Shown: positions 33,191 through 45,309, numbered from the stretch's first letter. The stretch is DNA of 64,000 nt from Phlebiopsis flavidoalba (GCA_035772785.1 JAOCPU010000042.1:62001-126000); one strand, 5' to 3'. Translations and numbers: made by a program. The notes: a model not told the origin generated them from the sequence alone.

Positions 33191-34984
33191 GCGTACTCAC
33201 TTTCGAGGTATTCTCTCTATCATTATGAGCATGGCTCGCCACACTCACAGTATGCGTGTGCGTCTCTGCGAAGTTCAGTGTAGGAGCCAAGGGCTCGTTG
33301 ATCCTGATGTGCACTCAAACCGAGCCTGTCGGCAAGTGTGCGGCCGCTGTTTTTTGCCGCAAAGGATAGACTCGAACGCGCATCATTATTATCGCCCCGG
33401 CAGAATTGCGCAATTTTTAGAGCTTCCTTTTTCCCAAGCACAGCGCAGAGCTGGCGCAGGGGTTTCACAACCAGCAGCTCTTGGAGATCATATCTACAAA
33501 TGTTCGAAGAAGACCGCGAGTGAGTCTTTGTGAGAAATGTTGACGGTGTAAGTTTTACATTGCTCTCGTTTCCACACTTGCATGTAGTTAACGTCGGTAG
33601 TCATATAGGCTTTCCAGCAGGGATCGCGCATGCGCGAATCGAACTGGCCGACCGGGAAAACTGTTCTTCGATGGATATCATGCTGAGATATTGTAACACG
33701 GCTTGCCAACGGGGCTTATAAGTTGCACCCGAGGTTCACTGCCCCCTCGGTGGAATGCGTAAGTCACATTTCGGGCGATAACACAATTATGGACATGCCA
33801 GAGGAAGAGTACTAGACTGGGTAATATCTCTCTTACTACACCCACGATGGTCTGGCATAGAAAGGTTTCCTGGTGACACTTCAACACATTAATCTGCTAT
33901 GCTGACAGTAAGACTGGGCTTTAGGCAAGCCGGTAATCTAGCGGCGGTCAAATCGCGTGAAGATGCGACAAAAAATGCCACTTTAGACGCGGCGAGTCTG
34001 GGATTATCGTCTGGGGGACAACATGAAGGCGGAGAAGTGTTAGCTTGATTCTTGAGTGGGGACGGTCTACCTCGGACGGGTCACGGAGATGTGATGGACG
34101 GTGAGTTTAGAACGCAGCCTGTATTACGTGTCATGGTTTTGACAAACGATATGAGTATCAGCAACCTCTCACTGTTCCCCCCCCCTCATGCGCCGCCAAA
34201 ACGTTAGGCCCGTGGTTGTGCCACGAAGACCGGAATCGTAATGAGGCTGACTTGCATTAGACGAGATGAGGGCAATTGTCATCGTCGCCAAAATTGTAGA
34301 CCCAAAGTTACGAAGACCAGAGATGACAACAGCAATTCACACATAAGGGAATGCCGACGAGCCGTTGGTACAATTTTACTTACTGAGCACATGCGGAATC
34401 GTTTGGAGTTGGCATTAGGCTGTATTACTGTCAGCTCTGATGCACAAACTACGCACTCGATCAAATAATGCTTTACGAGCGAACATGAAACCTCTAATCT
34501 CTCTAGGGCACTACGTCTACACATCGTGATGATAATTGTAAGATCCTGATGGGCAGTGTCTTGTCAGCTCATTGTTTTGTTCTGTTATACCTGGTTTGGC
34601 ACGTCCGGCCGTATCCTCGCACACGCTGCGTGGCATTTCTCATCCATGACCTTCTCAGGCAGCGGCATTTTTTCAGGACGAGCCCGAGAGGCGGTTTCAA
34701 GATCAGCTGGAGAGTTCAAGTCTAGACCCGTGTCAGCTCATGGCTGTGACCACTTAGTTGACCGTAGATTCAGGGGAAAACATAGTATGAGCAAAGCGGG
34801 GGTCTCAAAACGGGGAATATGACAGGCGTGATATCCGACCAGAGCGTCAAAAGGGACGTACAAATCGAGGTTCGACCCCGCACTTGATATCACGTGCATC
34901 ATACCGCTCTTGAAGGTGCCTTTAACGCTCAGAGCGAGGCTTTGGACTCAACGGGTTACGCGAAAGTGAAGGAGTCTAGCGAGG
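33191..34984. other. Stretch without a recognised gene
   Basis: Plus-strand frames at 33012-33533 and 34556-34822 have no motif, and the first overlaps the 5' end of K7. A run of 9 C lies at 34177-34185. GGTTCGACCCC at 34869 resembles a tRNA B box, but no tRNA fold surrounds it. Confidence 0.35.
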
Positions 34985-34992
34985 GTGGCACA
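34985..34992 (+). repeat. 8-bp target site duplication, left
   Basis: GTGGCACA, repeated at 35707-35714. Confidence 0.85.
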
Positions 34993-35706
34993 GGGACCCC
35001 CCAACAATGGTATTAAAACCATACCCAGAGCGTCCGTTAATATAAATCCCTGGGGGCCTCGGAGGCCCCCCTCACCCTTTGCCGAAAATCCGTATCGCAG
35101 ATGCGCAAGACAAATTTTGTCCGGATTGGCTAGCCCGTGTCTTCTTGCCCGTTATATTGTCCGATCGGACTTCGGGTACGGAAGCCTCCCCAAGTCCGTC
35201 GACATGTCTATTGGTCAGCTGTCTTGTATCGCACTGCAGAAATACGCGATGGATATTCATCATCTGAGGTTCTCATTGGTCCAAACCGCGCAGAAAGGAA
35301 GGTAAAACCTACAAATGCATCAATGTGGGAGTTGATGTGGTAAAAGCTGTGGATTGAAATGAGTCAATTATTTTTTATTGTTTATTATGTAAGCGCTTGC
35401 CGCCGAAAAGGTCCGTCTATACTGGTCCGGCCGGCCAGGCCGTACGCCGGCGAAACTCGACTACTATAACACCCACCACTAATAAGTGGACACTTACCAG
35501 CTCCCCCCCCAATTACCCATTATCGACCCCCCGTCACTAACACCCCCCCCGTCACCCCTCTATCCACACCCTTACAGCCACACCGTACACACTTTCAGAA
35601 AATCCGTCTTATTTGGACACCAAATTTCGCCGCTCACAGTCCGTATTCTGGGGGTGGTTTGGCGAAATCTCTGGTACGGGTTTCCCTCCCATTGTTGGGG
35701 GTTCCT
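34993..35706. mobile_element. MITE-like inverted-repeat element B (714 bp)
   Basis: The left end GGGACCCCCCAACAATGG is the reverse complement of the right end (CCATTGTTGGGGGTTCCT region, 35688-35706) with small differences. The similarity continues inward for about 40 bp (ACC.TACC.AGAG in both). It is flanked by the 8-bp direct repeat GTGGCACA. The terminal block (GG.ACCCC..A.AATGG) and subterminal GCGTCCGT..ATAAAT motif are shared with element A, so both belong to one family. No transposase frame is inside. A perfect palindrome lies at 35052-35070. The hAT affiliation is inferred from the 8-bp duplications. Confidence 0.85.
35052..35070. repeat. GC-rich perfect palindrome inside element B
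   Basis: GGGGGCCTC, one base, GAGGCCCCC: a 9-bp stem with a single-base centre. Confidence 0.85.
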
Positions 35707-35714
35707 GTGGCACA
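35707..35714 (+). repeat. 8-bp target site duplication, right
   Basis: Second copy of GTGGCACA. Confidence 0.85.
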
Positions 35715-36904
35715 TGGATACAAAATTAGTGATCGAGCATTCAAAAACCTTGTAGGGTGGCTCCCCGGAGATCAAATTCATTTCAAACCATTATTACCAC
35801 CCTTCATACTCCCTACAAACGGGCGCCCTTTTTTTGATACAAGACCTTCGGTGTACCCTCCGAAGGTCGTCTGGCGCCGAGACTACGTACAGCATCAGCG
35901 CGTCGGACTATCGGAGACCTGTCGGACGAGACTGTCGGAGACAAGTGCGCCGCCGTGTGCCCGGCGCGGCTGGCGCTTGCTACCACGTGGCCTCTGGCCG
36001 AGTTCCGGAACGACGGAAAAACCGGCGTGGCCCGCTTTGTCTTGACCATTGAACATTGAATATTGATACGTGGCGTTCGCCATACCACTTCCTCCAAGTG
36101 TCTCATCAGCCCAAAGTGTTTTCGCTTCTTCCTTGAAGCAGATAGTGAGTGACCTCATTTTAGTGTATAGGTCGAGTTCCTGAGATGGGATAGAGAAGGC
36201 AACCACGTAACAGGAAGTACCACTCTCGCGTCATCACAGCGATACAGCCCGTGTCGTCCATAACACAGATTGACTTCCGATAGGAATTGGGGGGAAGCAC
36301 AATCCTAGAGCGTGCAGAGCATCCCTGTCTTCCCTATCATGTCTGTTCCGGAGCGCTCTGTGTCCTGAAGTACATGGTGGTGTATGGAACATGTACCGTG
36401 CAAAGCGTCATTCCATGCATGATCATCGTCCTTAAGCAAAACGGCCATATTCGCATACACGCGCTATATCCCTTACAGCGCGCCCATTAGGATCCGTTGA
36501 ATGCGGTCGGGTGAGAGGTGTCCTTTATCCCTACGGGTCCAACCACTGATCCGATGCCTCACCGTTATCGTGTGTGGTATGTCGTCATCCGTCCTGTTTA
36601 TTGGCTCGAACAGTCTTGACTTGTCACTACTCAGCCTGTTTCAAAGGAGCCTTTGCATTTCCATGTATACCCATCCTCTCACCTACGGACACACGCCGTT
36701 CAAGGGTCAATACATGCGATTCCAGCGTGGTACACCCACGAGCTCCGCCGGAACCGTATATTTCTCGCAGTCTCGGCGTTTTTGACGAGTGAGGGACACG
36801 TGTTTCTCTTTTCGGCAAATCCTGCGCCCCATCGCCTCAACTTGGGACCCGCGATGTACGTCTCGTCATAGTTGTTCCTTGCCTTTCTACTCATAGAGTC
36901 TAGG
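35715..36904. other. Stretch with weak coding signal
   Basis: Minus-strand frame 35895-36206 (KMRSLTICFKEEAKTLWADE) and plus-strand frames at 36501-36871 look partly coding, but without recognised family. The hairpin ACCTTCGG..CCGAAGGT lies at about 35846-35868. Confidence 0.3.
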
Positions 36905-37684
36905 ATGGCTCAGAATCCACCTGATTTGGTCGCGAGACTCCGAGGTACGTTGACACATGCTTTTCTGTCGCCGCCCCACTCATCGTCTCTAGCCATTGAA
37001 ATCCGCGGGCTCAAGAGCGCCACTTCGACCTCGCTGCGGACAACGTCACCGTTTCGCGTCGACGGACCCCCCCCCCACCTTCTTCATGTCGACGGAGAAC
37101 AACAGCATCGAGACCAGAAGTCATTTGAAACACGATCTCAACCCGAAACAAATGGACATTCAAACAGCTTACACCCTGTGCGTTCGCACCCTAAAACTCC
37201 TCGTTCGGGATGAATTAGGACGCTTGAGGACTTTGACGCGACAGTATGGTCCATGCTTCCTCTGTCATCATGTTTTTCAAGTCTACCGGTGTGTCGGGAT
37301 GTCCTATGGGGGGCGTCGTCCATGTTGCTAAGATGCTCGGAGATAAGTACATTTGGCGAGCTGTTCGAACAGAAGCTATTCACTTTCGTGACCTAATCGT
37401 ACGTTTCTTCCCCCCTGCTAGTCCCTTGAAGAATGCGGCGCTGATTGACGTTCTATGATGCAGCCAATAAACCCGTTCGATATCGAACGTTGCGGATGAA
37501 CACCATCCATTGGGAGAAAGCAGTCAAGTTCTCGGTTGTACTGGAGGTGGACTATAACGCTCAGGTCGAGCCTTTGCTCGAGCATGCAGAAGACAAGATG
37601 CATGATGCATTGATGAAGATCTCCCAGGCAGGCCCAGCGGCGGAAGCGTTGGTTGCCTTGGGTCACGCGCCATTGGAAGTCTAG
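36905..37684 (+). CDS. Hypothetical protein with short introns
   Basis: ATG at 36905 (MAQNPPDLVARLR) is followed by a 47-nt intron with clear ends (GTACGT at about 36943, CTCTAG at about 36991), then IEIRGLKSAT. Across frame breaks, one at a run of 10 C (37067-37076), the text continues MSTENNSIETRSHLKHDLNP, KQMDIQTAYTLCVRTLKLLV, GDKYIWRAVRTEAIHFRDLI. A last exon follows, ending WEKAVKFSVVLEVDYNAQVE and LMKISQAGPAAEALVALG, with a stop at about 37682. Splice signals and even coding character support a real gene. No domain was recognised, and no signal peptide or membrane span is visible. It may mark the border between accessory DNA and the conserved block. Confidence 0.5.
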
Positions 37685-38370
37685 ACCACAATTGATGGGG
37701 TTCGTAGATGGGCTCGTTGACGTGAGTGTATCTAATCTCTATCATCCTAAAACATGCAGCTCACCCAGTAACTTGCAGATCCATCCAATCGCCCACAAGC
37801 ACCGCCTGGATGCTCTTGTCTTCTGTGTATAAGGTACGTCTCCCGCGGACATCTTCGAGGAGATATGTTTAAGCTCATTCACATAAACACGTAGGCATTC
37901 AAAACCCAGGCCGCCTCAGGATAGTGCCGTCAAGGAGCTGGCAAGCTCGCTCATACGGAGACACTTACACTCACGCCGAGGTCATGCCGCAACGTCAAGG
38001 CAATACCGAGCGCGAAGGTTCCGCTCCAGGAACTTGCACGCCTCACACGCTGAGGGAGCATCGCTATTAGACGAATGCATCAAGCATGCAACTATTTGTA
38101 CGTCACCCGCAAGGTCTCATGGCTCCTGAGCTGACCTCACCTCAATAGTGCGGGTGGCAAAGACGGCCGCGGTCAAAGACACTACACAATCGCATAAAAG
38201 ACTGTGATCACAGACTCAAAAAGCTCCAAAAAAGCCTTAGCATGGTCGTCTTAATGGACATACATAATCAAGGTTCGTTACTCTCTGCTAGCGTTCCAGT
38301 TTATAATATACCCTCGTCTGACTTCCTCGAACCACAGTCGTTGACATAAAAGAAGACGTGCATAATTGCC
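37685..38370. other. Intergenic, nothing recognised
   Basis: Short frames only. AT-rich runs near 38250-38290 could be promoter DNA for the next plus-strand gene. Confidence 0.35.
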
Positions 38371-39070
38371 ATGCCCCTTGTTCCAGGAGTTACAACACCG
38401 GACACTCGAACGCTTCCAGTGCAACCTCGGTCTAGCCTTCCTCTCCCAAAGCAGCCCGTGCAGTCCAGCATCGAGACGACACGATTGACCGATGCATATA
38501 TGCCGAGAAATGATTCCAGAACCAGCACGGCACAGACAGCTGATAACCTTTCAATCGGACATAACTACCGACCCATCTACATAACATCGTCCGGAAGCTA
38601 TTTATGCCCCCCACACCTCCAATAAACGCCTCGACGCCCACAAAGGCACCTCACTGGTGGACAGAAAGGTGCCCCATACCGAGATCGGCTTCACCCTGGC
38701 TCCCGCCGCTCGACACCGGCGCCGTATCACGATGTGCATCACCGGAGCCCATGGACCCACGTCCCCTAGCCCCAACAACTACGCCTCATATCCGCCACCG
38801 CCGGTACGGCCATTTCAGCCATGCCCTCCCCATCCTCCAGTCTCTCGTCCATGTCGTGTTTCTCGATGGAAGACGAGACGAAGACAGCGTCCCTCGCAAT
38901 CATCTTTTCCCGCGACGCCGTTCGACGAGGCGGCACCGCAGTGCTACCTAGGGCAGATTTTGCCTGAGATGCCTCTGGTAGAGGAGCCAGAGGACGGGCT
39001 GTGTTGCGATGATGCGGTGGGGTGTAAAAGGTCGCGGTCGTTGACGGCGCGGAAGCAGGTGCAACAGGTG
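38371..39070 (+). CDS. Proline-rich, probably disordered hypothetical protein
   Basis: From ATG at 38371 (MPLVPGVTTPDTRTLPVQPR), coding-like text continues through several frames to about 39068. It is rich in P, T, S and R: NYASYPPPPVRPFQPCPPHP near 38790 and LPEMPLVEEPEDGLCCDDAV near 38965. A GTGAGT after GTGCAACAG at about 39068 looks like a splice donor, so more exons may follow. The composition indicates a disordered protein; no domain was recognised. It is convergent with TRP4 on the other strand. Confidence 0.4.
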
Positions 39071-39359
39071 AGTTATGCCATGCTATGGGGCCATCCCGGT
39101 GATATGGCTCGTTCGCATAGTTCGTGAATGCTTTGGTGGCTGCCTTCCTTGTTATTTCAGATGCATTGTTACCTTAGATCTTCACATTTGTCTCGATTTG
39201 ACCGACATCACATGTACTTTCTCTACCCTGCCTCTCGCGTTATCCAAAGCATATGTACTTTAGCTGCAATCACTGGACGTGGATTTGTACTTCTCTTGGA
39301 CCAAAATACATATGTATATGTATGCTACATCTGCCATGAATAGGTTTACATTTGTGCAC

Positions 39360-40627
39360 TCAAGCAGCCTTCTCCGCCGCTAGTTGCCCTACCTCTCTGA
39401 AAGTTTCCAACGCCCTCCACGCCTTGCCGGTGGTGATACTGTCGAGTGCAAGAGTAACACCCTCCTTGAAGTCCTTCGCGAGTCCCGCGACGAACTAGCA
39501 CAACGCGCACTCGCGTTGAGGAGGACGAAGTCGAGCACGGGCTTCAAGCGTTCCGGAATGTCCGCTCCCGACCGCAACAAGGTCTTGAAAGTTTCAGCGT
39601 TCTCCTCTGGCGACCCACCAGCAACATCAGCCAGCGGATGTGCGGGTAAGCCGAAGCTCGCTTTCGGGGTGGATGGTGCGCTCGACGATGTCGCTTCGTC
39701 TTGCCGTTCAGCTCCCAGACATGCGTCGCGCCCGCACAACGTGATGATCTCGTCAAGCCGCTCGGCGCCGCAGACGACGAAGGCGCGCTCGCTGCGACGC
39801 CGCCCCCGCGCGAACGCTCTGGGCATATGTGTAGCCGAGCTCAGGTTCTCGTCTCAGCGACGCCGACTACCATTATCGCCGCGCGGGCTGGGGGCATGGG
39901 TTGATGATGGGGCCGAGAACGTTGAACATGCGTGCGGGGCGGAAAGGCAGAGCTTTGCGGTACATGGGCGCGATGATGGCACCATCGCAGGATGGTAGTG
40001 GGGTGCAAGGATGAAATGTGAATGGCACGCGCGCGATGGGCATGGGTGTGTCTGCCGTGGGTGGGGTGAAGAGGCAGCCGAGGGATTGTAAGAGGTCGGC
40101 AGAGCCTGAGGTGACGAGGTGGATGCACGACTGCCATGCTGTGGTCCTGATGTCCGCGTTGAGTGCAAATTCTTTTAGTGTAATTTGGGGCAACACACCT
40201 TGATGACTCGAGCTCCCGCACCTGCTGCGACGATGGCAGCCGTGGTGCTCACATTGAAGGTGTTATGCCCGTCCCCTCCAGTCCCTACAATATCCACCAC
40301 AAAGTCCTTCTCTGCATCTTCCACGGCCGCTTTCAGCGCTCTGGTGGCTCTCAGAACATCAGCTGCGGCAGCAAGCGAGTCTGGTCCTCCGCTCAACGCG
40401 ATTGACATGCAGAGCAGTGAGGAATGCGCCAATTGCACGGGTGTAGCGCGGCGTTCCGGCGTGAAAACGTGTTCCAACGCTTGCCGCAGGTCGTCTGGAG
40501 TAAAATACTCGGGTGTGTGTGGACCAGCTTCTTCAGCAAACGGCTTGCAAGCTTTCCGAGGAGAGAGCAGGGGACATGGGTGGGAGTGAACAAAGAATAA
40601 ATTGAGGTCGAAGACGACCTGCGACAT
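39360..40627 (-). CDS. TRP4: Anthranilate phosphoribosyltransferase
   Basis: Joins anthranilate to PRPP, giving phosphoribosyl-anthranilate, the second step of tryptophan synthesis (cytosol). Seen on the minus strand: [20 protein letters not shown] at 40520, [30 protein letters not shown] at 40280 (the GTGGDG PRPP loop and NxST), [14 protein letters not shown]. An intron (about 40196-40142) splices to HGSRA, then [20 protein letters not shown], the [11 protein letters not shown] and NP blocks (substrate pocket), [34 protein letters not shown] at 39650 and LAAEKAA with stop TGA at 39360-39362. Length and order fit the family. More than five one- or two-base breaks separate the blocks; in an essential biosynthetic gene this points to sequence error. 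It shares a 374-bp divergent promoter region with APS2. Confidence 0.93.
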
Positions 40628-41001
40628 TTGACTCGCTTTCGACTCGAAACTCCGGTGTCAGAGTTCCGTACAGACTCGGGTCATGCGAGATATTGCTGTA
40701 CAAAATATCATAGAATTTACAAGATATCCGTGCATCATAGTTCCGGTCAAACGAAGGCAGTAAACTGTGCTGAGCGTCGTGGACAAGGTGACTCGAAATG
40801 AATCGATGAGTAACAACAGAACTGATGACCGCTGTTTGACGCTCCGCTGACCCGACGTCAGTAAAAGAAATGACCTTTGCTTACTAGATCACAGAGTCAG
40901 CTTCTCTCAACGTTGACTACGTTTCTTACTGCATCATAGCTCTTCAATTACAACTGTAAGAACAAGCCTACTTACTAGGACCCAAAGCTTCACCAGTGAC
41001 C
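40628..41001. promoter_or_regulatory. Divergent promoter region TRP4 / APS2
   Basis: 374 bp between the start codons of two genes read in opposite directions. A TGACTC element (40628-40633, Gcn4/CPC1-type core TGACTC) lies directly upstream of TRP4 and another TGACTCG at about 40790; such sites mediate general amino-acid control in fungi. That use here is inference. Confidence 0.45.
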
Positions 41002-41720
41002 ATGATCAGGTTCATCTTGGTGCAGGTCGGTATGTCCTTTGCTCGGCGTGAAAGAGTACTCTGTTGACACACTACACATCTAGAACCGACAAGGAAAGAC
41101 CCGTCTTTCCAAGTGGTACGTTCCGTACGATGACGACGAGAAGGTGAGCTGCGACACGCCTGCAGGTCGTTGCCATCCTCACCACGAGCGTCGAACCCCA
41201 GGTCCGTCTGCGCGGAGAGGTACACACCGACTAGTAGCCCCGAGAGACCAGAAGTACCAGTCCAACTTTGTCGAGGTGCGTCGTATCGCGCATCCATTGA
41301 ATGCCTTGGCCTAAAACCTCGGTGTTGGCGTAGTTCCGCAACCACAAAATTGTATATCGAAGATATGCCGGTCTCTTCTTCTGCGTCTGTGTCGATGCAA
41401 ATGACAATGAGCTTGCATACCTCGAAGCCATCCACCTGTTTGTGGAAGTCTTAGGTGAGCCTCTAGCTCGTCGGATTTCGGACGTTTGGCTAAACAAATT
41501 CTAGATTCGTTCTTTTGACAACGTATGTGAACTGGATCTCGTATTCAACTTCTACAAGGTTCGTAGATGTGTCACAAGCTTTGGACCCTTCTACATGTGA
41601 TCATGATATTTCGGCAGGTTTATGCCATCTTGGATGAAGTATTCCTTGCCGGAGAGATCGAAGAGACCAGTAAGGATGTGTGTGCTCTCACGGCTGGAGG
41701 AGCTGGAGAAATTGGAGTGA
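41002..41720 (+). CDS. APS2: AP-2 adaptor complex sigma subunit
   Basis: Small chain of the AP-2 clathrin adaptor, acting at the plasma membrane in endocytosis. Six exons: 41002-41025 (MIRFILVQ), 41084-41143 ([20 protein letters not shown]), 41202-41275 ([19 protein letters not shown]..), 41334-41454 ([33 protein letters not shown]), 41505-41558 ([11 protein letters not shown]), 41618-41720 ([30 protein letters not shown]). The introns are 50-59 nt. The protein is about 143 residues, as usual for sigma-2, and almost every residue is recognisable. Frame breaks: two extra bases in exon 3 (ACAC), an extra T in exon 5 (TTTT), and at least one in exon 6. The true stop is TGA 41718-41720; the longer frame to 41731 is an artefact of the last break. 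The first exon is only 24 nt. Confidence 0.96.
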
Positions 41721-43809
41721 TGGACAGATGATTTGTGTTGTATGTGCGTGCCTCCGTCCGTCGAGTTCTATGTCGTCGTCTCACAATCTGTTAGTGCTTA
41801 TTCTGGATTATGTACTTATACTCAGTTCACCCTAGTCGAATGGGGATAATTATGCTCTCGCTCACCTCGATGCTGCTTCTCCACATCAAATTCGAAGCCG
41901 TGGCTGGACTTGTTAGGTCTGTAGGTGCCCAGTCTAATAGTACCGAGGGAACTCCAGGCAATGGCCGGTGCCCACTGTTCTCAACACTCTTAATGAACAT
42001 TGAACCGTTGCTTCCATCACCCTCCCAGACCCGGCTATCCAACTTAATTGCCTCCGAACTCTGTCACTTTGTCTCGTTTATCTGGCAGCTGGCGAGTATT
42101 TACTTCGCCTTGTACTCGTGCCTTCCGTTAATTATCGGGCTGATAGTGCTTAACGACAGGCCATGTTGCTCGTGCCTGTTGCTAGGTCAGGTTTCGTGCC
42201 TAGAGACACCCAAGTCCCGTCGCGGTGACGTCGAAGGTGTGAACCTTTACCACCAGATCCCAGTTCAACGTGACTTGTGATCCAAGCTATCTGCCCCAGT
42301 TTTCCCAGACTGCCCCCGCAATGTCGTAAATAACACAGGTTCGCGGGGGTGCCTGCGTCGACTATGGCCCTTCATTCTCCTTATGGGCATAGTATCACAC
42401 CCTCTTGGGAAGATCCGGCTCCGAATGTCGTTACAGACACTTCTGCGGCTGACTGCCTCGCTCTTCGGCTGCAGGAGAAGTTCAAGAGGTGCTGAGCGCC
42501 GACCGCCGTCGAGGAGAGTCTACGATTGGTCGTGCAATTAGCGAGATATATTCTCTCAACAAAGCTAATGATACAGGTCCTGCGAGTATCGGATGCTTGT
42601 CTCTGTGAATCAAGCTACCAGATGTTAACAAAATCTACGTATGAGTTTCTACTGGTGTGTATTTCCTATCCTCAGCGCCCATGCATTTACTTATTGATTG
42701 AGACAGTAGTAGACGCTCCGTGTCGTCGTGAAGCGCATTATTGGTCGCAACTGCAGCCGTTGCGCTTTTAATGACCTGGTCACCGTGGGCACCGTTGCTC
42801 TCCCGCGCTGTGGCGCTTTTCTCCCGAAATGACCGAGTCTGCTGCGCCACGCGGTACTCGCATGGCAGCCATGCGCTCGAGGCCGCAGACAACTGAATTC
42901 ATGGCGCAGCTTCCAAAGGCAACCAACGCAGGAATTCTGACAGACGTGGAAGAGTAGCGTCTCGGACCTGAAATCCATCCTACCGCCATCCGCCGCATGC
43001 GCGTAAGTTGGACCAGCTCTCTGGGTTCGATCTCCGCAATGAGACCACCACCACTCCGGCAATTCTTGCCAGCGGTGTGCGGCACAGGCACTCCAGGATG
43101 CTACAAAAAAACGGTCGCCGGTGAGGCTCGAGACTCGCCCATTTCCCCCGCCGTGGGATTAGGAGTACGGTAAGAAAGCGTTTGGAGCAACCGAGCTAAA
43201 CCTGACCTCAACGAACGTGACGAAGTTCCCTCGAAAGCCGGAGAAAGGTAATGGCGTATGCTCTGTAAAAAGTCATGAATGGCATTATGTTCTCACCATG
43301 TCAAAACCTCTCCCGCTGCACAGGACAAACAAATCTTTTCTTGCGAACCATCCGGGCACACCGCACGCTATATTTGGAGGCAGAAGAGACACCACGCCGC
43401 GCCGCTCATAGGGCAGACGGGTCCTGCTGTCGGGCCCCGGTGGGGGTACGCCGAGTTTCGTCGACACCACTCACTGGTCCTCGTAGGTGATGAACTTCAT
43501 CGCAACACAGCGGAGCGGGGAAGGCTAACTGTGTGTTCCCACCGACGGATAGATACGATTGTCATCCGGTTCTGCACTCTCTCACTCTAAAACGCCCCGT
43601 ACGTCATCAAATTAACTAACTCTAGACAGACACTGAATGGCGCTCGTTTTTCCAGCTTTACCCCGTGCTATTACAAGTTGTGGGTGCCCGGTATTACCCA
43701 GCGGATCAGAGGTCTTGTTTCATTGCCTTACTCAAGTCGCGGCACTGGCCACAGCTTAACGTTCTCCATGCTCAACACACCTCTCTTTGCAGGTCCCACC
43801 CTCCGACGC
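41721..43809. other. Stretch with unresolved coding signal
   Basis: Plus frame 41810-42280 (156 codons) has hydrophobic blocks but no motif. Minus-strand pieces between 42640 and 43470 (GGGLIAEIEPRELVQLTRMR, GWFARKDLFVLCSGRGFD) look coding in different frames and could be one indel-broken gene. I could not identify either or set boundaries. Confidence 0.3.
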
Positions 43810-45083
43810 ATGGCACTCTCACCAGAGATATACCATCTCATCGCCAGGAATGTCACCACGCGCGCCGACCTCGCCGCTCTTGCGCTCGTCTCGAAATCGT
43901 TCCAACAGGAAGCGGAGCGAGCCCTGTACAATACCCTCCATCTTCGCGGCCGTCGCTCGCATCACGGCGGTATGTCGCGTTCTCAGTCGTACTCCACGGC
44001 TCGCGAGGCTCGTCGAGGCCTTTGTCGATCTTCGTCTCGGAGGAGCGCGCCGGAAAGCAGGTGAATCAGACGACGAGGATGAAGCCACAAACGACAGCGA
44101 AGACGAAGACGAGGAAGACAAGGAAGGATCCCCTATTCCTGCCGACTTCTGGGACGCGGTGGCCGCCGCCTTGCGTGCGGTCAGAAAGCTTCGCTTTTCT
44201 CAGCGTTCTACTTTGAGCAAGTCCCCCCCCCCCCGAAACCGCCCAGGCGTGGGTCCTGGGGGGCTGCGAATTCCAGCTCCCAGACGTTCCACTGCGACTT
44301 TGAGTGGGACCACAGCCTCGCGGCCTTTCTGCGCACACAAACGGACATCGTCGATCTCTACCTTCGCGGACCTATACCGGCGCAGCGCCAGGCTGGACCT
44401 GCCCAAGTCGACTCCTGCGTCCCGCACGCGCGTCATGCCGAAGCTCGCGACGCTCGAAGTTGCACTTTCAGCGAGGCCGCCGCAGATTTGGTGCCGGGGC
44501 GGCCGGTGGTACGCGTCAAGACGTGTTTGTCGCGTAGACAGACGAAGACGAGAAGAAGCAGAGTTGGACCACCTCCTTGCGCAGCTCGCCAAATCGCGTC
44601 GATCACTGCGTACGATGGATCTCGGAGCCGAGTCCTACGACGAGGAGTTTCACCCCTTGAGCTGTTGACAGCTATGGGCGCCCCCTTCTCCCCGCTTCTC
44701 TGAGCTGCGCTATCTGGGAACGCTCGTGCTTCCGGTGGATGGGCTGACGGTACGCCCCCCAGATGTGCCTTATGCTTCCCTCCTTCTAATACGCGTATGC
44801 TTTTTGGATGCTCGGCTCCGAACAGAGAGTCGAATTCTATAGACGTCTTATGCGCTTCTCGCGGCTCCGCTGCGTAGAGCTTGAAGTTTCGGAATGGGAA
44901 CCACCTCCAATGACCCCTGGCGCATTACGAGCACTTACTTACGAACTTCGCATTTATTGCTCGTCGATCTCACGCGTCATATTCGTCTACGACTTTGATC
45001 GCGTACTCATGGAGGTCGAGACGAGCGGGGCCTGCGTCTTGAATCCCGACGCGACTACAGATACCCTATGGAGAGAAATTTGA
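43810..45083 (+). CDS. F-box protein
   Basis: ATG at 43810 opens an F-box-like motif in the first 45 residues: MALSPEIYHLIARNVTTRAD then LAALALVSKSFQQEAERALY. The LP-x-E-[IL] start, L..LALVSK core and aromatic end fit F-box domains, which dock to Skp1 in SCF ubiquitin ligases. The rest has an acidic stretch (SDDEDEATNDSEDEDEED) at about 44075, then leucine-rich pieces such as FLRTQTDIVDLYLRGPIPAQ, MPKLATLEV, LLAQLAKSRRSLRTMDLGAE and SRLRCVELEVSEWEPPP, typical of degenerate LRR substrate-binding regions in basidiomycete F-box proteins. An intron lies at about 44748-44803 (donor GTACGC). The stop is at 45081-45083. Several frame breaks occur, including one at 12 C (44223-44234). Target unknown. 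Confidence 0.75.
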
Positions 45084-45309
45084 TTGCAGGTGCGCCTTCA
45101 ACACAGTGGAGACGACACATAATGATGAATATTAATTGTAGCCTTCCTTACCTATTCACTTAATCTTCGTACCAATTTCTTCACTGTAGCGATAGTAGCG
45201 ACTGTTCGAATACCTCAACCAGTTTGACTTTGTATTACAAGTTATTTGCGTTCCCCTTTTGCCACATACCCAACTTCGTTTTAATGTACAATACGCTCTG
45301 GCTTTTTTA

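Noticed and set aside
33012..33533. 173-codon plus-strand frame
   Set aside because: It has no motif, and its first part is opposite the N-terminal block of K7 (HELFWQTKEPFF).
34860..34885. tRNA-like B box GGTTCGACCCC
   Set aside because: No A box at the right distance and no cloverleaf can be drawn around it.
39384..39998. 204-codon plus-strand frame
   Set aside because: It is opposite the C-terminal half of TRP4, which reads clearly on the minus strand.
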